Both the position numbers and the translations under genes were made by a program. The notes beneath the pieces were generated by a model, which searched no databases, was not told the origin of the DNA, and saw only the letters and a list, made by a program, of their open reading frames with translations. This document shows positions 33,746-44,600 of a DNA stretch of 64,000 bases, in pieces (the first letter of the stretch is position 1; each line of letters begins with the position of its first letter). Origin of the DNA: JABCZH01 sp963803775. Its GTDB lineage: Bacteria > Acidobacteriota > Terriglobia > Terriglobales > Acidobacteriaceae. The DNA lies in NCBI GenBank assembly GCA_963803775.1, contig CAWDNS010000007.1:496001-560000 (forward strand), in the 5' to 3' direction.

Positions 33746-34420
33746 ATGAAGCGACACTTTTGGATTGGCTTGCTGGGGCTGGCGCTCTGCGAGATATGCG
33801 CCGCGCAACAGGGTGGGGCGACGGGAACGCCGATAACGGTTCAAACCACGAGTGTGCCTAAGGGATATGTGGGACAGCCCTACGAGGCGCAAATGTTGGC
33901 GCAGGGTGGAATTACTCCGCTGAAGTGGGTGGTCAGCTCAGGATCGCTGCCGAGCGGAGTGAGTTTGCACCTAGAAGGTGTTCTCACGGGAGTTCCCCGC
34001 CAGGTGGGCGAATTCCCGTTCACAGTGACGGTCAGTGACAGTGGAAACCCAGCTTATCAACGACAACAACAGTTAACGCTGACGGTGGTGACACCGTTGT
34101 TCCTCGAGTGGGGGAAATATCCGGTGGTGAACGGGGGACGGATCGAGGGGTCGGTCCTGGTTTCCAATCAAACAGATGGGGAGTTTGATTTGACGGTGAT
34201 TGTGGTGGCGGTGAATGAAGACGGGCGGGCGACGGCGCTGGGATATCAGCACATTCCGATAAAGAAGAACACGACTGCGCAGGAGATACCGTTTGGCGAA
34301 AATCTGCCTCCGGATAGTTATCAGGTGAATGTAGATGGGGTGGGGGAGTCGGCGCCAGCGACGATCTACCGGGCGCGATTGGTGCCGAAAGAAAGATTCG
34401 TGGTGGTGGGGGGACCGTAA
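33746..34420 (+). CDS. exported Ig-like domain protein
   Basis: A 224-residue exported protein (signal ending AAQ near residue 21). Residues 30-118 are a putative Ig domain of the He_PIG type: GYVGQPYEAQMLAQGG, then LPSGVSLHLEGVLTGVPRQ and GEFPFTVTVSDS. A second beta domain of about 100 residues follows. It is probably a surface or periplasmic binding module co-expressed with the hydrolase. Function unknown. Confidence 0.78.
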   Translation: MKRHFWIGLLGLALCEICAAQQGGATGTPITVQTTSVPKGYVGQPYEAQMLAQGGITPLKWVVSSGSLPSGVSLHLEGVLTGVPRQVGEFPFTVTVSDSGNPAYQRQQQLTLTVVTPLFLEWGKYPVVNGGRIEGSVLVSNQTDGEFDLTVIVVAVNEDGRATALGYQHIPIKKNTTAQEIPFGENLPPDSYQVNVDGVGESAPATIYRARLVPKERFVVVGGP

Positions 34421-34532
34421 GGCTGGATAAAAAAGTAGGGATCCTTCGACTGCGCGAAACGATTCGTGAAGCGAATCGTTTCCCTGCGCTCAGGATGACA
34501 CCAAAAATTAAGAGTCCCGAGGTGGTGTTGGG

Positions 34533-34800
34533 ATCATTCCTCTCAGCCAGTAGCTCGCTTTAGACCCTTGCCTGACCTGCTCTCACGGCATCCCTTGCGG
34601 GTTGCGATGCGCGATCATTAGCTCGGGCTCCGGGCTTACCGCCAACTGGACAAATCAACCCAACGCCTCGGGACTCTATCTTGCCTTCGACAGATCTTCC
34701 TGTTCTCCTCGACCAGCACTTTGCTATAGACCCTTGCCTGCCTTCTCTCCGTCACCTTGCGATGCAGAGAGTGACTTGGCTCGAGCCCCGGACGCCGCAC
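34533..34800 (+). repeat. diverged 166-bp-offset direct repeat
   Basis: CCTCTCAGCCAGTAGCTCGC and TTTAGACCCTTGCCTG in the first unit match CCTCGACCAGCACTTTGC and TATAGACCCTTGCCTG in the second, and later GCGATGC and GGCTC(C/G)... also align. Old tandem duplication, non-coding. Confidence 0.5.
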
Positions 34801-35107
34801 CAACCGGAAAAACTTTAGAAGTTGTCAAAGAACGAGTTTGTTTTACTCCTTCTATTCTTGCAGTCAATAGAAAATGCGGCCTTGCATGTGCTTGGAATTC
34901 AGTGGAGTGCAGGCGGTTCACAGGGGGGTGCAGCGAAGTTGGTGCAGTGAGGGCTGGCAATACCTACGAAAGTAGACTTGACGGGGAAAGACTGAGAGTG
35001 AAGCGGGTTTGAGTGTGGATCAGCGTGAGGGCAGAGTTTGTTGAAATCTCAGGGAAACGGCTTCAGGCAAGGATTTCGGCGGAATGGATTACCTTGGATA
35101 GGGGGAA

Positions 35108-35117
35108 GGGTTACAAT
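35108..35117 (+). promoter_or_regulatory. GGGTTACAAT promoter-like motif
   Basis: Likely -10 element 29 bases before the adenosine-deaminase-like gene; predicted transcript leader about 20-25 bases including the AAGGAGGG ribosome-binding site. Confidence 0.45.
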
Positions 35118-35146
35118 TCCGAATTCCTAGAATTAAGGAGGGATTC

Positions 35147-36673
35147 GTGGGGCGGACTGCTCACTGGATTGCGATTCTTGGATTGAGCCTTTCGCCGGCC
35201 ATTGCGGGGGCGCAGTCCAAGGCTTTCCCCGAAGAGCGGACGGCGGCGTATCTGCAATCCGTCCGGGGCCAACCGTTGCTGGCGCTGGCATTTCTGCGGG
35301 AGATGCCCAAGGGCGGCGATCTGCACAATCATTTGAGCGGCAGCGTTTACGCCGAGAACTTCATCGATTTTGCGGTGGATGATGGGCTTTGCGTGGATCG
35401 CACCACGGCGGTGTTGATCGCGCCGCCTTGCGATGCGTCGTGCGAAAAGTTCACGAGTAAGCCGGCGGTGAGTTGCGCTTATGGCGATCATATTTTGTAC
35501 AACACGATAATTGACGGCTGGTCGATGCGGAACTGGATCCAGGGCGAAGAGTCGGGGCACGACCACTTTTTTGCGACGTTCGATAAATTCAGCCTGGCCT
35601 CACAAAACCACACAGCCGACATGATCGCGGAAGCAGCGTCTCAGGCAGCGGCGGACCACTTACAGTTTCTGGAGTTGATGCATACGGCGGATGGAGCGCA
35701 GGCGGCACAACTGGGAGCAAAGATCGGATGGGACAATGATTTGGCGAAACTGCGGGACGAGTTGCTGGCCGGCGGATTGAAAGAAATTGCTGCGGCCACC
35801 AGCAGGAAGCTCACCGCGGACGAGGCTAAGATGCGTACCGAGCTTAAGTGCGGCACGCGGGAAGCAGAACCGGGATGCGGGGTCACGGTGCGCTATCTGT
35901 ATCAGGTGCTGCGCGGGTTGCCACGAGAGCAGGTATTTGCGCAGGTCTTACTCGGATTTGAGCTGGCTTCCACGGACCCGCGGTTTGTGGGATTGAATCT
36001 GGTGATGCCGGAAGACTGGTACGTCCCGATGCACGATTTTGAGTTGCACATGAAGATGCTTAATTACCTGCACGAGATTTACCCCAAGGTACATATCAGC
36101 TTGCATGCCGGCGAATTGGCGATGGGTTTGGTGCCTCCGGAAGGGCTGACTTTTCATGTACGTGATTCGGTGGAGCGGGGACATGCGGAGAGGATTGGGC
36201 ATGGCGTGGCCGTGATGAATGAGCACGATCCGTTGGGGTTGCTACGGGAGATGGCGGAGCGCAATGTGCTGGTGGAGATTTGTTTGACGTCGAATGATGT
36301 GATTCTGGGAGTGAAGGGCGATGAGCATCCTTTGCCGGCGTATATGAAGTATGGTGTTCCGGTGGCTCTGGCGACGGATGATGAAGGGGTTTCGCGATCG
36401 GATATGACACACGAATATTTGCGGGCGGTGGAGGATTACGCGATCTCGTATAAAGATTTGAAGCGTATGGCGCGGAATTCGCTTGAGCATAGTTTTTTGC
36501 CGGGAGCGAGTCTATGGAGTGATGCCAAGAGTTTTCGGGCGGTGAGCGCATGTGTGGGTTTGCCTGGCGGAAAGACTTCGACTACGTGTCAGAAGTTTCT
36601 TGATGGCAGCGAGCGGGCGAGGGTTCAATGGGCACTCGAGGGACGGTTTTTCAACTTTGAAATGAGATACTAG
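35147..36673 (+). CDS. exported adenosine deaminase-like enzyme
   Basis: A 508-residue member of the adenosine deaminase/ADGF superfamily with a signal peptide (IAILGLSLSPAIAGAQS). The zinc and catalytic residues are all in place: H60-x-H62 (GGDLHNHLSGS), H320 and E323 (SLHAGE), H352 (RIGHGV) and D411-D412 (ATDDEG). It should deaminate adenosine or a similar nucleoside in the periplasm. A Cys-rich insertion (CDASCEKFTSKPAVSC, about 98-113) could hold disulfides, fitting export. It starts with GTG behind AAGGAGGG. PNP and a SAM hydrolase lie within 11 kb. Confidence 0.85.
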   Translation: MGRTAHWIAILGLSLSPAIAGAQSKAFPEERTAAYLQSVRGQPLLALAFLREMPKGGDLHNHLSGSVYAENFIDFAVDDGLCVDRTTAVLIAPPCDASCEKFTSKPAVSCAYGDHILYNTIIDGWSMRNWIQGEESGHDHFFATFDKFSLASQNHTADMIAEAASQAAADHLQFLELMHTADGAQAAQLGAKIGWDNDLAKLRDELLAGGLKEIAAATSRKLTADEAKMRTELKCGTREAEPGCGVTVRYLYQVLRGLPREQVFAQVLLGFELASTDPRFVGLNLVMPEDWYVPMHDFELHMKMLNYLHEIYPKVHISLHAGELAMGLVPPEGLTFHVRDSVERGHAERIGHGVAVMNEHDPLGLLREMAERNVLVEICLTSNDVILGVKGDEHPLPAYMKYGVPVALATDDEGVSRSDMTHEYLRAVEDYAISYKDLKRMARNSLEHSFLPGASLWSDAKSFRAVSACVGLPGGKTSTTCQKFLDGSERARVQWALEGRFFNFEMRY

Positions 36674-36714
36674 TTTCTCCTCTCCGGAGGCCAGCCCGAA
36701 AGGACGGGCGATCT

Positions 36715-37638
36715 ATGCGCCTTATGGTTTCGGTCGCCGCTGCACTCACACTCGCGCTTAGCATACAGTCAGTCGCGGCACAGGATCAGTGTGCGGCGCG
36801 GTTGATCCTTCATCCAGGAGTTCCCACGTCGGCTCTGAGCAAGATAGAGATATCCGTCGGAACAGATACCAGCGTCCTACATTCCTGTGTCGCTCCAGAA
36901 GGGCCGGCTCGTACCTGGGTACTGTTGGACTCTCGCCCCAGCATGCATTACCCGCCAAGCAAATGGAACGTCGCCATGATTGTTCTCAACGATCTTGTGC
37001 GTTCGTCTGCGAGCGGCAGTCAATTGGGGCTCGTCATCTCCGCGGGCGCCATTTATGAAGCCATACCTTTGGTGGACGTTGCCACGTTTGTCCGTCGGAT
37101 GGATTCTGTTGGTGGCGACATTATGAAGCTACTTGCTTCGACTACGAGCACCCATGCAGCAAATCCCACCCTCGACGAAGCGATCGAAGAAACCGCCGCA
37201 AGGTTTCCTTCACGACAGCCAGGGGACATTGTTTACGTGATTACCGACGCGACAGAGAGAGACCCTCGCCGCTCTAGCGTTCGCGCCACCGATTCTCTCC
37301 TTGCGAGCGGGACCCGTCTCTTTTCCTTCATTTTTGTAGAGGACTACTACCGTTTCAAAGAACGGGCTTTGCGACCCGAGTGGTTAATGGACATGACGAA
37401 AGCAACGGGAGGCAGTTGGCTGCAATATGAGGCGCTCACCGACCTCGACAAACAAAAAGCCAAGGAAACCTCAGACTCGTTACGGCGTCTCTATTCCGAG
37501 ATGCATGATGTGTGCGAAGTTAAATTCGACATAGCAAAGTCAGCCGCGGGTGGAAAGGTGAGAGTGAACGCTTACGACAAGAACGGTGCGGCCATTGCCC
37601 TCAAGTACGCATCACGGCTGTCGGGCTGTTATCCATAG
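36715..37638 (+). CDS. exported von Willebrand A-like protein
   Basis: A 307-residue exported protein (signal ending VAAQ, about residue 23). Residues 65-240 follow the VWA fold: TWVLLDSRPSMHYPP replaces the metal-site strand, then QLGLVISAG and DIVYVITDATERDPR. The MIDAS signature DxSxS reads DSRPS, so metal binding is doubtful. It follows the deaminase-like gene by 41 bases and may share its transcript. Function unknown. Confidence 0.7.
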   Translation: MRLMVSVAAALTLALSIQSVAAQDQCAARLILHPGVPTSALSKIEISVGTDTSVLHSCVAPEGPARTWVLLDSRPSMHYPPSKWNVAMIVLNDLVRSSASGSQLGLVISAGAIYEAIPLVDVATFVRRMDSVGGDIMKLLASTTSTHAANPTLDEAIEETAARFPSRQPGDIVYVITDATERDPRRSSVRATDSLLASGTRLFSFIFVEDYYRFKERALRPEWLMDMTKATGGSWLQYEALTDLDKQKAKETSDSLRRLYSEMHDVCEVKFDIAKSAAGGKVRVNAYDKNGAAIALKYASRLSGCYP

Positions 37639-37719
37639 ACGACCCGGGCACGCTTCCCGATTGGGGCGATGCGCCGATTCCTGTGGCGCAGCCAGCTGCT
37701 TCCGCCTTTCAGCGCCGCG

Positions 37720-37748
37720 TTGACTTGCGCTAGTTTGGCCCCTAAGAT
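37720..37748 (+). promoter_or_regulatory. promoter of the kinase-TPR gene
   Basis: TTGACT (37720-37725), 17 bases, TAAGAT (37743-37748). Predicted start near 37755, 35 bases before the ATG. Confidence 0.6.
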
Positions 37749-37789
37749 GATCGCGCACGGCGTAGGCCTTCTTCAATGATCAACCAAGG

Positions 37790-40729
37790 ATGATCGGCGA
37801 AACCATATCGCACTACCGCATCACCGAGAAACTCGGCGGCGGTGGTATGGGTGTGGTTTATAAGGCCGAGGACGTGAAGCTGCACCGTTTTGTTGCCTTG
37901 AAGTTCCTTCCAGATGACATTTCCAAAGATGCACAGGCTTTGGCCCGCTTCCAACGCGAAGCGCAGGCTGCTTCGGCACTGAATCATCCCAATATTTGCA
38001 CGATTTACGAAATCGATGACCAGCATGGGCAGACTTTCATCGCCATGGAGTTTCTGGATGGGGTAACGCTGAAGCACCGGATTGCGGGGCGTCCGCTGGA
38101 AACGGAATTGATTCTCTCGCTGGCAATGGAGATTGCCGATGCGCTGGACGCCGCGCATGCGAAGGGAATCCTCCATCGCGACATCAAACCGGCGAATATC
38201 TTTGTCACCGATCGGGGACACGCCAAGGTCCTGGATTTCGGATTGGCCAAGGTTTTGGTTGCCGCCAGTTCAAGCGATGCAAAAGCAATGGATGGGCAGA
38301 CGCGGTCGGTTGATGAGCAGCACCTGACCAGTCCAGGAACGGCGCTGGGGACGGTGGCGTACATGTCGCCGGAGCAGGTGCGAGGCAAGGAACTGGATGC
38401 GCGCACCGATTTGTTTTCTTTCGGAATCGTGCTATACGAGATGGCTACGGGGACATTACCGTTCCGGGGCGAGACCTCGGCGATGGTCTCGCATGCCATT
38501 ATCGAGCGTTCTCCGATTCCTGCGATTCGGTTGAACCCCGACCTTCCGCCGAAACTTGAAGACATTATCAACCGGGCGATGGAGAAAGACCGGGAGCTGC
38601 GTTATCAGCATGCGTCAGACATGAGGGCGGAACTACAGCGACTGAAGCGGGACACGGGGTCAGGGCGGTCGGGCACGGACCAGGTCGGGGCAGATGCACT
38701 CCTTAGGTCGGCGGAGCGAAGCTCAGAAGAGGAGGCGAGCAGCCACTCGCCCGCCCAGACGAGGGCGTCCGGGACTACACAAGCCGTGCCAGGTCGCAAT
38801 TGGTTGGCGTGGATCGCGGGAGTTGCTCTGGTGGCCGCACTGGTTGCCGGTAGCCTTTACTGGCGCTCGCGGTCGGCGACATCAGCGACTGCTGCACCAC
38901 TCACCGCGAAGGACACAATTGTGCTGGCCGACTTCACCAACACCACCAACGACCCGGTTTTTGATGGCACTCTCAAGCAGGCGCTGGCGGTCGATTTGGA
39001 GCAGTCGCCTTTTCTTAACATTCTGTCGGACCGCAAAGTAGGGGAGACGCTGCGGCTGATGGGCCGCCCACCCGGTGACCGCATCACGCAGGAGGTGGCC
39101 AAGGAACTTTGCGTGCGCACGGGAAGCAAGGCCATTTTGGCCGGGTCGGTGTCGAACCTTGGCAGCCAGTATGTGGTGGGCCTCGAGGCGGTGGCTTGCG
39201 GCACCGGGGACACGCTGGCCAAAGAGCAAGCGGAAGCATCGAGCAAAGAAGACGTGGTGAAGGCCCTGGGCAACGCGGCTTCCAGCCTGCGAACCAAGCT
39301 CGGCGAGTCGCTCGCCTCGGTACAGCAGTTCAACGTTCCAATCGAGGCAACGACGACGTCGCTGGAGGCGCTGAAGACCTTCAGCATGGGTGTAACCACC
39401 CTGCGCACGAAGGGCGACGCGGAGGCGATACCGTTTTTCAAACGGGCGATTGAGCTTGATCCTAACTTTGCCATGGCCTACGCAATCCTAGGACTATCGT
39501 ACGCAAACATGAGTCAACCCAGCCTTTCGGCGGAAAATCTGAAGAAGGCGTATGAGATGAGAGAGCGGGTGAGTGAGAAGGAGCGACTCCGCATCTCTGC
39601 CGACTATTATGCTTTTGTCACCGGGGAATTAGAGAAGGAGGCGCAGACTTATGAGCTGTGGATTCAGAGCTACCCTCGTGACGCTATTCCCCACGGCAAC
39701 TTAGGCGCTAACTTCGCTGCTCTGGGCCAGTACGAGAAGGCCGTGGCGGAAACCCAGGAAGCTCTGCATCTTGAACCCAACAACGTGGTCAGCTACGGCA
39801 ACCTGGGACAGATTTTTATTGCGCTCAACCGGCCGGATGATGCCAAGGCCATGTTCGAGCAGGCACTGGCGCACAACCTGGATAGCGGATCCATGCGTTG
39901 GCAGATGTACTACCTGGCTTTCCTGCGCGGCGACTCCGCGCAAATGGCACAACAGTTGGCCTGGGGAGCGGGAAAGCCGGGAGCCGAAGACCCGTTGCTC
40001 TCTGCCCAGTCCGATACCGAAGCGTATTACGGCAGGCTGACAAAAGCGCGAGATTACTCGCGACGGGCAGTGGACTCGGCAACCCGCGCGGACTCGAAGG
40101 AGACGGCTGCACTGTGGCAGGCAAATGCCGCGGTACGCGAGGCGGAGTTCGGAAATGCGGGAGCAGCGAAGCAGGATGTCAGCGAAGCTTTGGCCCTGGT
40201 CCCGGGCCGCGATGTGAAAGTGCTGTCAGCGCTGGCGCTGGCGCGAGCGGGCGATGTTGCGCGGGCAAAGGCAATGGTCGAGCAGTTGGAGAAAAGCGAT
40301 CCTTTGAATACGGTCCTCAAACTTTATTGGCTGCCCACCCTCAAGGCAGCCATTGAACTTCAGAGCGGAAATTCAGCCCAGGCGATTGTGTCGTTGGAAG
40401 CAGCTGCGCCTTATGAATTCGGTCAACCGCCACCGTTGCAGGAAGGGACAATGTATCCGGCTTATCTTCGCGGCGAGGCGTACCTCGCGGCGCACAACGG
40501 CAGCGCCGCCGCCGGCGAGTTTCAGAAGTTTCTCGATCACGGCGGCCTCGTGACTGACTTTCCCCTGGGTGCGTTGGCTCATCTGGGCTTGGCTCGCGCT
40601 TACGCCATGCAGGGGAACACGGTCAAAGCTCGTGCCGCGTACCAGGATTTTCTCACTTTGTGGAAAGATGCGGATCCCGACATTCCCATCCTGAAACAAG
40701 CCAAGGCAGAGTACGCGAAGCTGCAGTAA
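37790..40729 (+). CDS. membrane Ser/Thr protein kinase with TPR repeats
   Basis: A 979-residue Hanks-type kinase. The kinase domain (about 9-280) has the glycine loop LGGGGMGVVYKAED, K38 (VALKFL), catalytic D131 (HRDIKPANIF) and D149 (DFGLAK). A single membrane span lies at about residues 337-356 (WLAWIAGVALVAALVAGSLY). The external 600 residues start with a VLADFTNTTNDPVFDGTLKQ domain and continue with TPR repeats (for example ELDPNFAMAYAILGLSY). This architecture is abundant in acidobacteria. Its substrate is unknown; PNP follows 9 bases downstream. Confidence 0.92.
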   Translation: MIGETISHYRITEKLGGGGMGVVYKAEDVKLHRFVALKFLPDDISKDAQALARFQREAQAASALNHPNICTIYEIDDQHGQTFIAMEFLDGVTLKHRIAGRPLETELILSLAMEIADALDAAHAKGILHRDIKPANIFVTDRGHAKVLDFGLAKVLVAASSSDAKAMDGQTRSVDEQHLTSPGTALGTVAYMSPEQVRGKELDARTDLFSFGIVLYEMATGTLPFRGETSAMVSHAIIERSPIPAIRLNPDLPPKLEDIINRAMEKDRELRYQHASDMRAELQRLKRDTGSGRSGTDQVGADALLRSAERSSEEEASSHSPAQTRASGTTQAVPGRNWLAWIAGVALVAALVAGSLYWRSRSATSATAAPLTAKDTIVLADFTNTTNDPVFDGTLKQALAVDLEQSPFLNILSDRKVGETLRLMGRPPGDRITQEVAKELCVRTGSKAILAGSVSNLGSQYVVGLEAVACGTGDTLAKEQAEASSKEDVVKALGNAASSLRTKLGESLASVQQFNVPIEATTTSLEALKTFSMGVTTLRTKGDAEAIPFFKRAIELDPNFAMAYAILGLSYANMSQPSLSAENLKKAYEMRERVSEKERLRISADYYAFVTGELEKEAQTYELWIQSYPRDAIPHGNLGANFAALGQYEKAVAETQEALHLEPNNVVSYGNLGQIFIALNRPDDAKAMFEQALAHNLDSGSMRWQMYYLAFLRGDSAQMAQQLAWGAGKPGAEDPLLSAQSDTEAYYGRLTKARDYSRRAVDSATRADSKETAALWQANAAVREAEFGNAGAAKQDVSEALALVPGRDVKVLSALALARAGDVARAKAMVEQLEKSDPLNTVLKLYWLPTLKAAIELQSGNSAQAIVSLEAAAPYEFGQPPPLQEGTMYPAYLRGEAYLAAHNGSAAAGEFQKFLDHGGLVTDFPLGALAHLGLARAYAMQGNTVKARAAYQDFLTLWKDADPDIPILKQAKAEYAKLQ

Positions 40730-40738
40730 AAATGCTTC

Positions 40739-41584
40739 ATGACTGACACATTTTCTCGTGCTGAATACGCGGCGGCATTCTTGCTGGAGCAGAGTTCGCT
40801 GCGCCCGAAGATTGGGGTAGTGCTGGGCTCCGGGCTGGGCGGCTTTGCGGACGAACTCGGCGAGGCGGTGCGAGTTCCCTACTCGCAGATTCCTTCGTTC
40901 CCGCGGTCGACCGCTATTGGTCATGCGGGGCAGATGGTGATTGGAAAAGCGGGAGACGTTCCGGTGGCGGTGATGCAGGGGCGAGTGCATCTTTATGAGG
41001 GATATTCGGCGGAGCAGGTGGCGTTTCCGGTGCGAGTGCTGGGAGGAATGGGAGTTCAAGCGTTGATCATCACCAATGCGGCAGGTGGAATTAATACGCA
41101 ATACACGCGGGGTGCGCTGGTGGTGATTTCGGATCATATTAACTTGCAGGGGCAGAATCCGCTGGTGGGATTGAATGACGAGCGCTTTGGGCCGCGCTTT
41201 CCGGACATGACGCAGGCGTATTGGAAGCCATATCGGGAGATGGCGGTACAGGCTGCTCGGAAGTTGGGGAAGACGGTGCATGAAGGGGTGTATGCCGGAT
41301 TGCTGGGGCCGAGCTATGAGACGCCAGCGGAGATTCGGTATTTGCGGGCGATTGGGGCGGATCTGGTGGGGATGTCAACGATTCCGGAAGCGATTACGGC
41401 CCGGCACATGGGGATGAAGGTACTGGGGATTTCCTGTGTGACCAACATGGCGGCGGGAATTTTAGACCAGCCGTTGAATCATCAGGAAGTGTTGGATACA
41501 GCGGAGCGGGTGAAGGGGGATTTTGTGGGGTTGTTGCGGGCGGTGCTAGGTGAAATGAATTCAGCGACGGATCTCCGCGGATAA
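40739..41584 (+). CDS. punA: purine nucleoside phosphorylase (trimeric type)
   Basis: Splits inosine or guanosine with phosphate into the base and ribose-1-phosphate; cytoplasmic. At 281 residues it matches the trimeric PNP/MTAP family: VLGSGLGGFAD phosphate loop, FPRSTAIGHAGQM, GRVHLYEGY, ITNAAGGIN and VGMSTIPEAITARHMGMKV. The substrate-selective Asn/Glu region (GISCVTNMAAG) agrees with PNP rather than MTAP. It begins 9 bases after the kinase gene, so both may be one transcript. Together with the exported deaminase-like enzyme it suggests purine salvage. Confidence 0.94.
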   Translation: MTDTFSRAEYAAAFLLEQSSLRPKIGVVLGSGLGGFADELGEAVRVPYSQIPSFPRSTAIGHAGQMVIGKAGDVPVAVMQGRVHLYEGYSAEQVAFPVRVLGGMGVQALIITNAAGGINTQYTRGALVVISDHINLQGQNPLVGLNDERFGPRFPDMTQAYWKPYREMAVQAARKLGKTVHEGVYAGLLGPSYETPAEIRYLRAIGADLVGMSTIPEAITARHMGMKVLGISCVTNMAAGILDQPLNHQEVLDTAERVKGDFVGLLRAVLGEMNSATDLRG

Positions 41585-41622
41585 ATGCGAATCAAGCCCA
41601 AGACTGCGGAGCTCGCTCCTCA

Positions 41623-41644
41623 GGACAGCCGAGGGCGGCTGTCC
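41623..41644. repeat. GGACAGCCG palindrome
   Basis: GGACAGCCG/CGGCTGTCC around a short loop; member of the GC-palindrome class (compare 24666). It lies between the convergent PNP and receptor genes. Confidence 0.6.
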
Positions 41645-41658
41645 CCACGTGATTCTTC

Positions 41659-44600
41659 TTAAAACGTAAATTTTGCCGCCAACTGAACTACTCTCGGGCC
41701 ACCGCCGCCGAGGCCTGGGTTGCCCTGCGCCACGTCTGGGGTTTGCGAGATCAGGCCAGCCGGGGCGACGCCGGGGTTGATGCTTCCCGCAGGCAAAGCG
41801 AAGTTCGGGTGATTCAAGATGTTGAAGAACTCGGCGCGCAATTGCAGGTTGAGACGCTCGTAGAGCTTCGTGTTCTTGGTCACAGAGAAATCGAGGTTGG
41901 AATAGCCGGGACCATAAACCGAATCGCGGCCGAGATCGCCGAAGGTTCCGAATGCGGGTTGGGAGAAAGCGGCTGCGTTGAGGTATCCAGTGAACGGATT
42001 CCAGTGGGGGAGAATGGGATTCACTCCGGGCACGACGTTGGGCCGCTGGTTAAAGTAGAAGCGGCCGGTGGTGTCGTTCTCGGTAACGATGGGAATGGGG
42101 CGACCGCTCTGGAAACTGGCAATCCAGTTCAGGGCCCAGCCGGTGCCGAGGGGCTTGGGCAGGACGTGCCAGTAGGGCACGTCGTAGTTCGCTGCTCCGG
42201 TGAAGCGGTGGCGAGTATCGAAGGTCGAAGGGCCACGTTCGGCGGCGAGGTCGTTTGAATTCTGTGGAAAGGCTGCGCCGGGGGTGAAATCGATGCCGTC
42301 GGAGGCGTCGTCGATAGATTTCGAATAGTTGTAAGTGGCGAACCCCGACCAGCCATGCGAACCTTGGATGCGGAAAGTAGTCTGGAGCGCGTGATAGACA
42401 GAGGAACTGATGGGCGCCAAGACATCGATGCTGCCGAAGTTGGGATTGGGAAAGTTGAAATTTTCGTCGGGCTGATTGGCGTCAAACAATCGCACCAGGT
42501 GCGTTCCCTTGCTGCCGACGTAGCCGATTTCTAGCGAAGTGTTTTCCCAGAGCTTGTCCTGGATGTTGAAGTTCCAGTTCTGACTGTAGGGCGTGGGGAA
42601 ATTGCGCGGGGTGGCGAAAATGGTGAACGGTCCGGTGGTAATGGGAGTCAAAATGGGGACGCCGGGAGTGGAGCCGTTGAATGCATTTTGATTGAAGGCC
42701 AACGGCAAGACCGGTTCGGGGCCGATGGGATTGGTGGCGACTCCGGCCGAAGTGGTGAAGTTGGCGATGAACAAGTCCTGCGGGACGTAGTCGTAGTAGA
42801 TGCCGTAGCCCATGCGCACGACGGCGTTGGGTATCGGACTCCAGGCGAGGCCGAGACGAGGGCCAAAGTTCTTGAGATCGCGATTGTAGACTCCGTTGAG
42901 GCCGTGAGTGCCGACCATAGCCAGCGTGCCATCGGGCGCGAGGTTTGAGAGCAGATTGTTGGCTTCGCTGAGCGGGCCGAAATATTCCCAGCGCAGGCCG
43001 AGGTTGAGCGTAAGCGTGGAAGATGCGCGGAAGTCGTCCTGGCCGAAGAAACTCAGACCGTTGTTGTAAGTGGTGCGGTGAGTGTTGCCAGTGTCGGCGG
43101 ACACAGAGCCGTCGCCGAGAAAGAAGTTGGCAAGCGAGAGTACCACGAGGTCGTTGCAGGGCGCAGGAAGCGGGCCGGTGACCAGGCAGGGCGTCAGAAC
43201 GGTTGGGTCAGGGCTGAAGGAAAAAATCCCCCGTTCCAAGTTGTCGTTGAAATTCTTGACGTCGGCGCGGTGGAATTCGCCGCCGAATTTGAATGTGTGT
43301 TTGCCATGCAGCCAAGTGAAATTGTCGAGAATCTGATAGGTCTGGCTGGTACGGCCGCGAGGAACGCTGAAACCCTGGGCGCCGAGATTCTCCAGCTGGG
43401 GAATGGAAAAGTCGAATTCGGGCAGTCCCAGCTTGCCGGTGCCGAGGTCGAGGCCAATGCTGGCGGGGTCGAAGTTGGCATCGAGCGAACTGAATGAAGT
43501 GCGATAGCGGCTGTAACCGAAGCGGACTTCATTGATGCGGGTTGAACTCAAAGTGGAGAGCAGACTGAAGGAAACCACCTGCACGCGGGTAGGCGAAGTC
43601 TGGGCGAACTGCGGCAGACGGGAGCCCTTGCCGAAACCGCCATTGTTGCCCAGGGGAAAAACCTGATAGCTCTGGCCGAAGGCGTAGCGTCCGGTGAGCT
43701 GCTCGGTGTTGGTGAGATTCTCGTCGATTTTGGCGATGAAATTGTCGAGGTCGTTCTTGTCGTGGACCACCGAGGCAATTTGTCCGGTACTGCTCTGGGG
43801 ATAGAAATCGAGGACTTTGGTCAGAGCAGGATTGATGGCGTTGATGCCGCTTTGCAATGCGTATTGTTGAGCCGTGGCAATCTCTGCGGCAGTGGGTACG
43901 AATAGCGTGAAGTCGGAGCCTACGTTCTCGCGCTGGCCTTCGTAGGCCAGGAAAAAGAAGGTTTTGTCCTTCACGATGGGACCGCCGAGCGATCCGCCAA
44001 ACTGGTTGTTCTGGAACTCCGACTTGCGGGCTTCGGTGTTGAAGTAGTTGCGGGCATCGAGGGCGCTGTTGCGCAGAAACTCGAATGCAGAACCGTGAAA
44101 CTTATTGGTGCCGGAACGAGTGATGATGTTGACCACAGAGCCGGAGTTGCGTCCGTATTCGGCGGCGAACTGGGATTGCAGATTGAATTCCTGGATGGCG
44201 TCGATCGGCAGCAGGGTTGCAGGCGCGCCGGTGATGCCGACCTGGTTGAGCGCGGAATTGTTGAAGTAAGGATCGTTGTTGTCGGTGCCATCGAGGGTGT
44301 AGTTGTTGGAGCGATCACGGTTGCCGTTGATGTTGAACTGGCCGAAACCGAACTCGGTTCCGGCAACACCGGCGGGTTCGACGGTTACGCCGGGAACCAG
44401 AGCGACAAGTTTGCCGAAGTCGCGACCGTTAAGGGGAAGCTCGTCGACTAGTTTGCGATCGACGGCCTGGCCGAGAACGTCACGGGTTTGTTCGATGACA
44501 GGGGCATTGCCGGCGACGGTCACCTGCTCGGTACGCTGGGCGAGGGTGGTGAGATCGAAATTGGCGGTGGTATCGAGGCCGACATTGACGACGATGTTCT

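Larger units (their letters stand above)
34421..35146. other. 726-base gap with degenerate duplications
   Basis: No convincing gene. 34441-34501 is a copy of the TTCGACT...CAGGATGACA repeat that contains GAAACGATTCG/CGAATCGTTTC as an inner palindrome. 34533-34635 and 34699-34800 are two diverged copies of one unit (TAGACCCTTGCCTG at 34561 and 34727, offset 166). The last 40 bases hold the promoter-like GGGTTACAAT for the next gene. Confidence 0.55.
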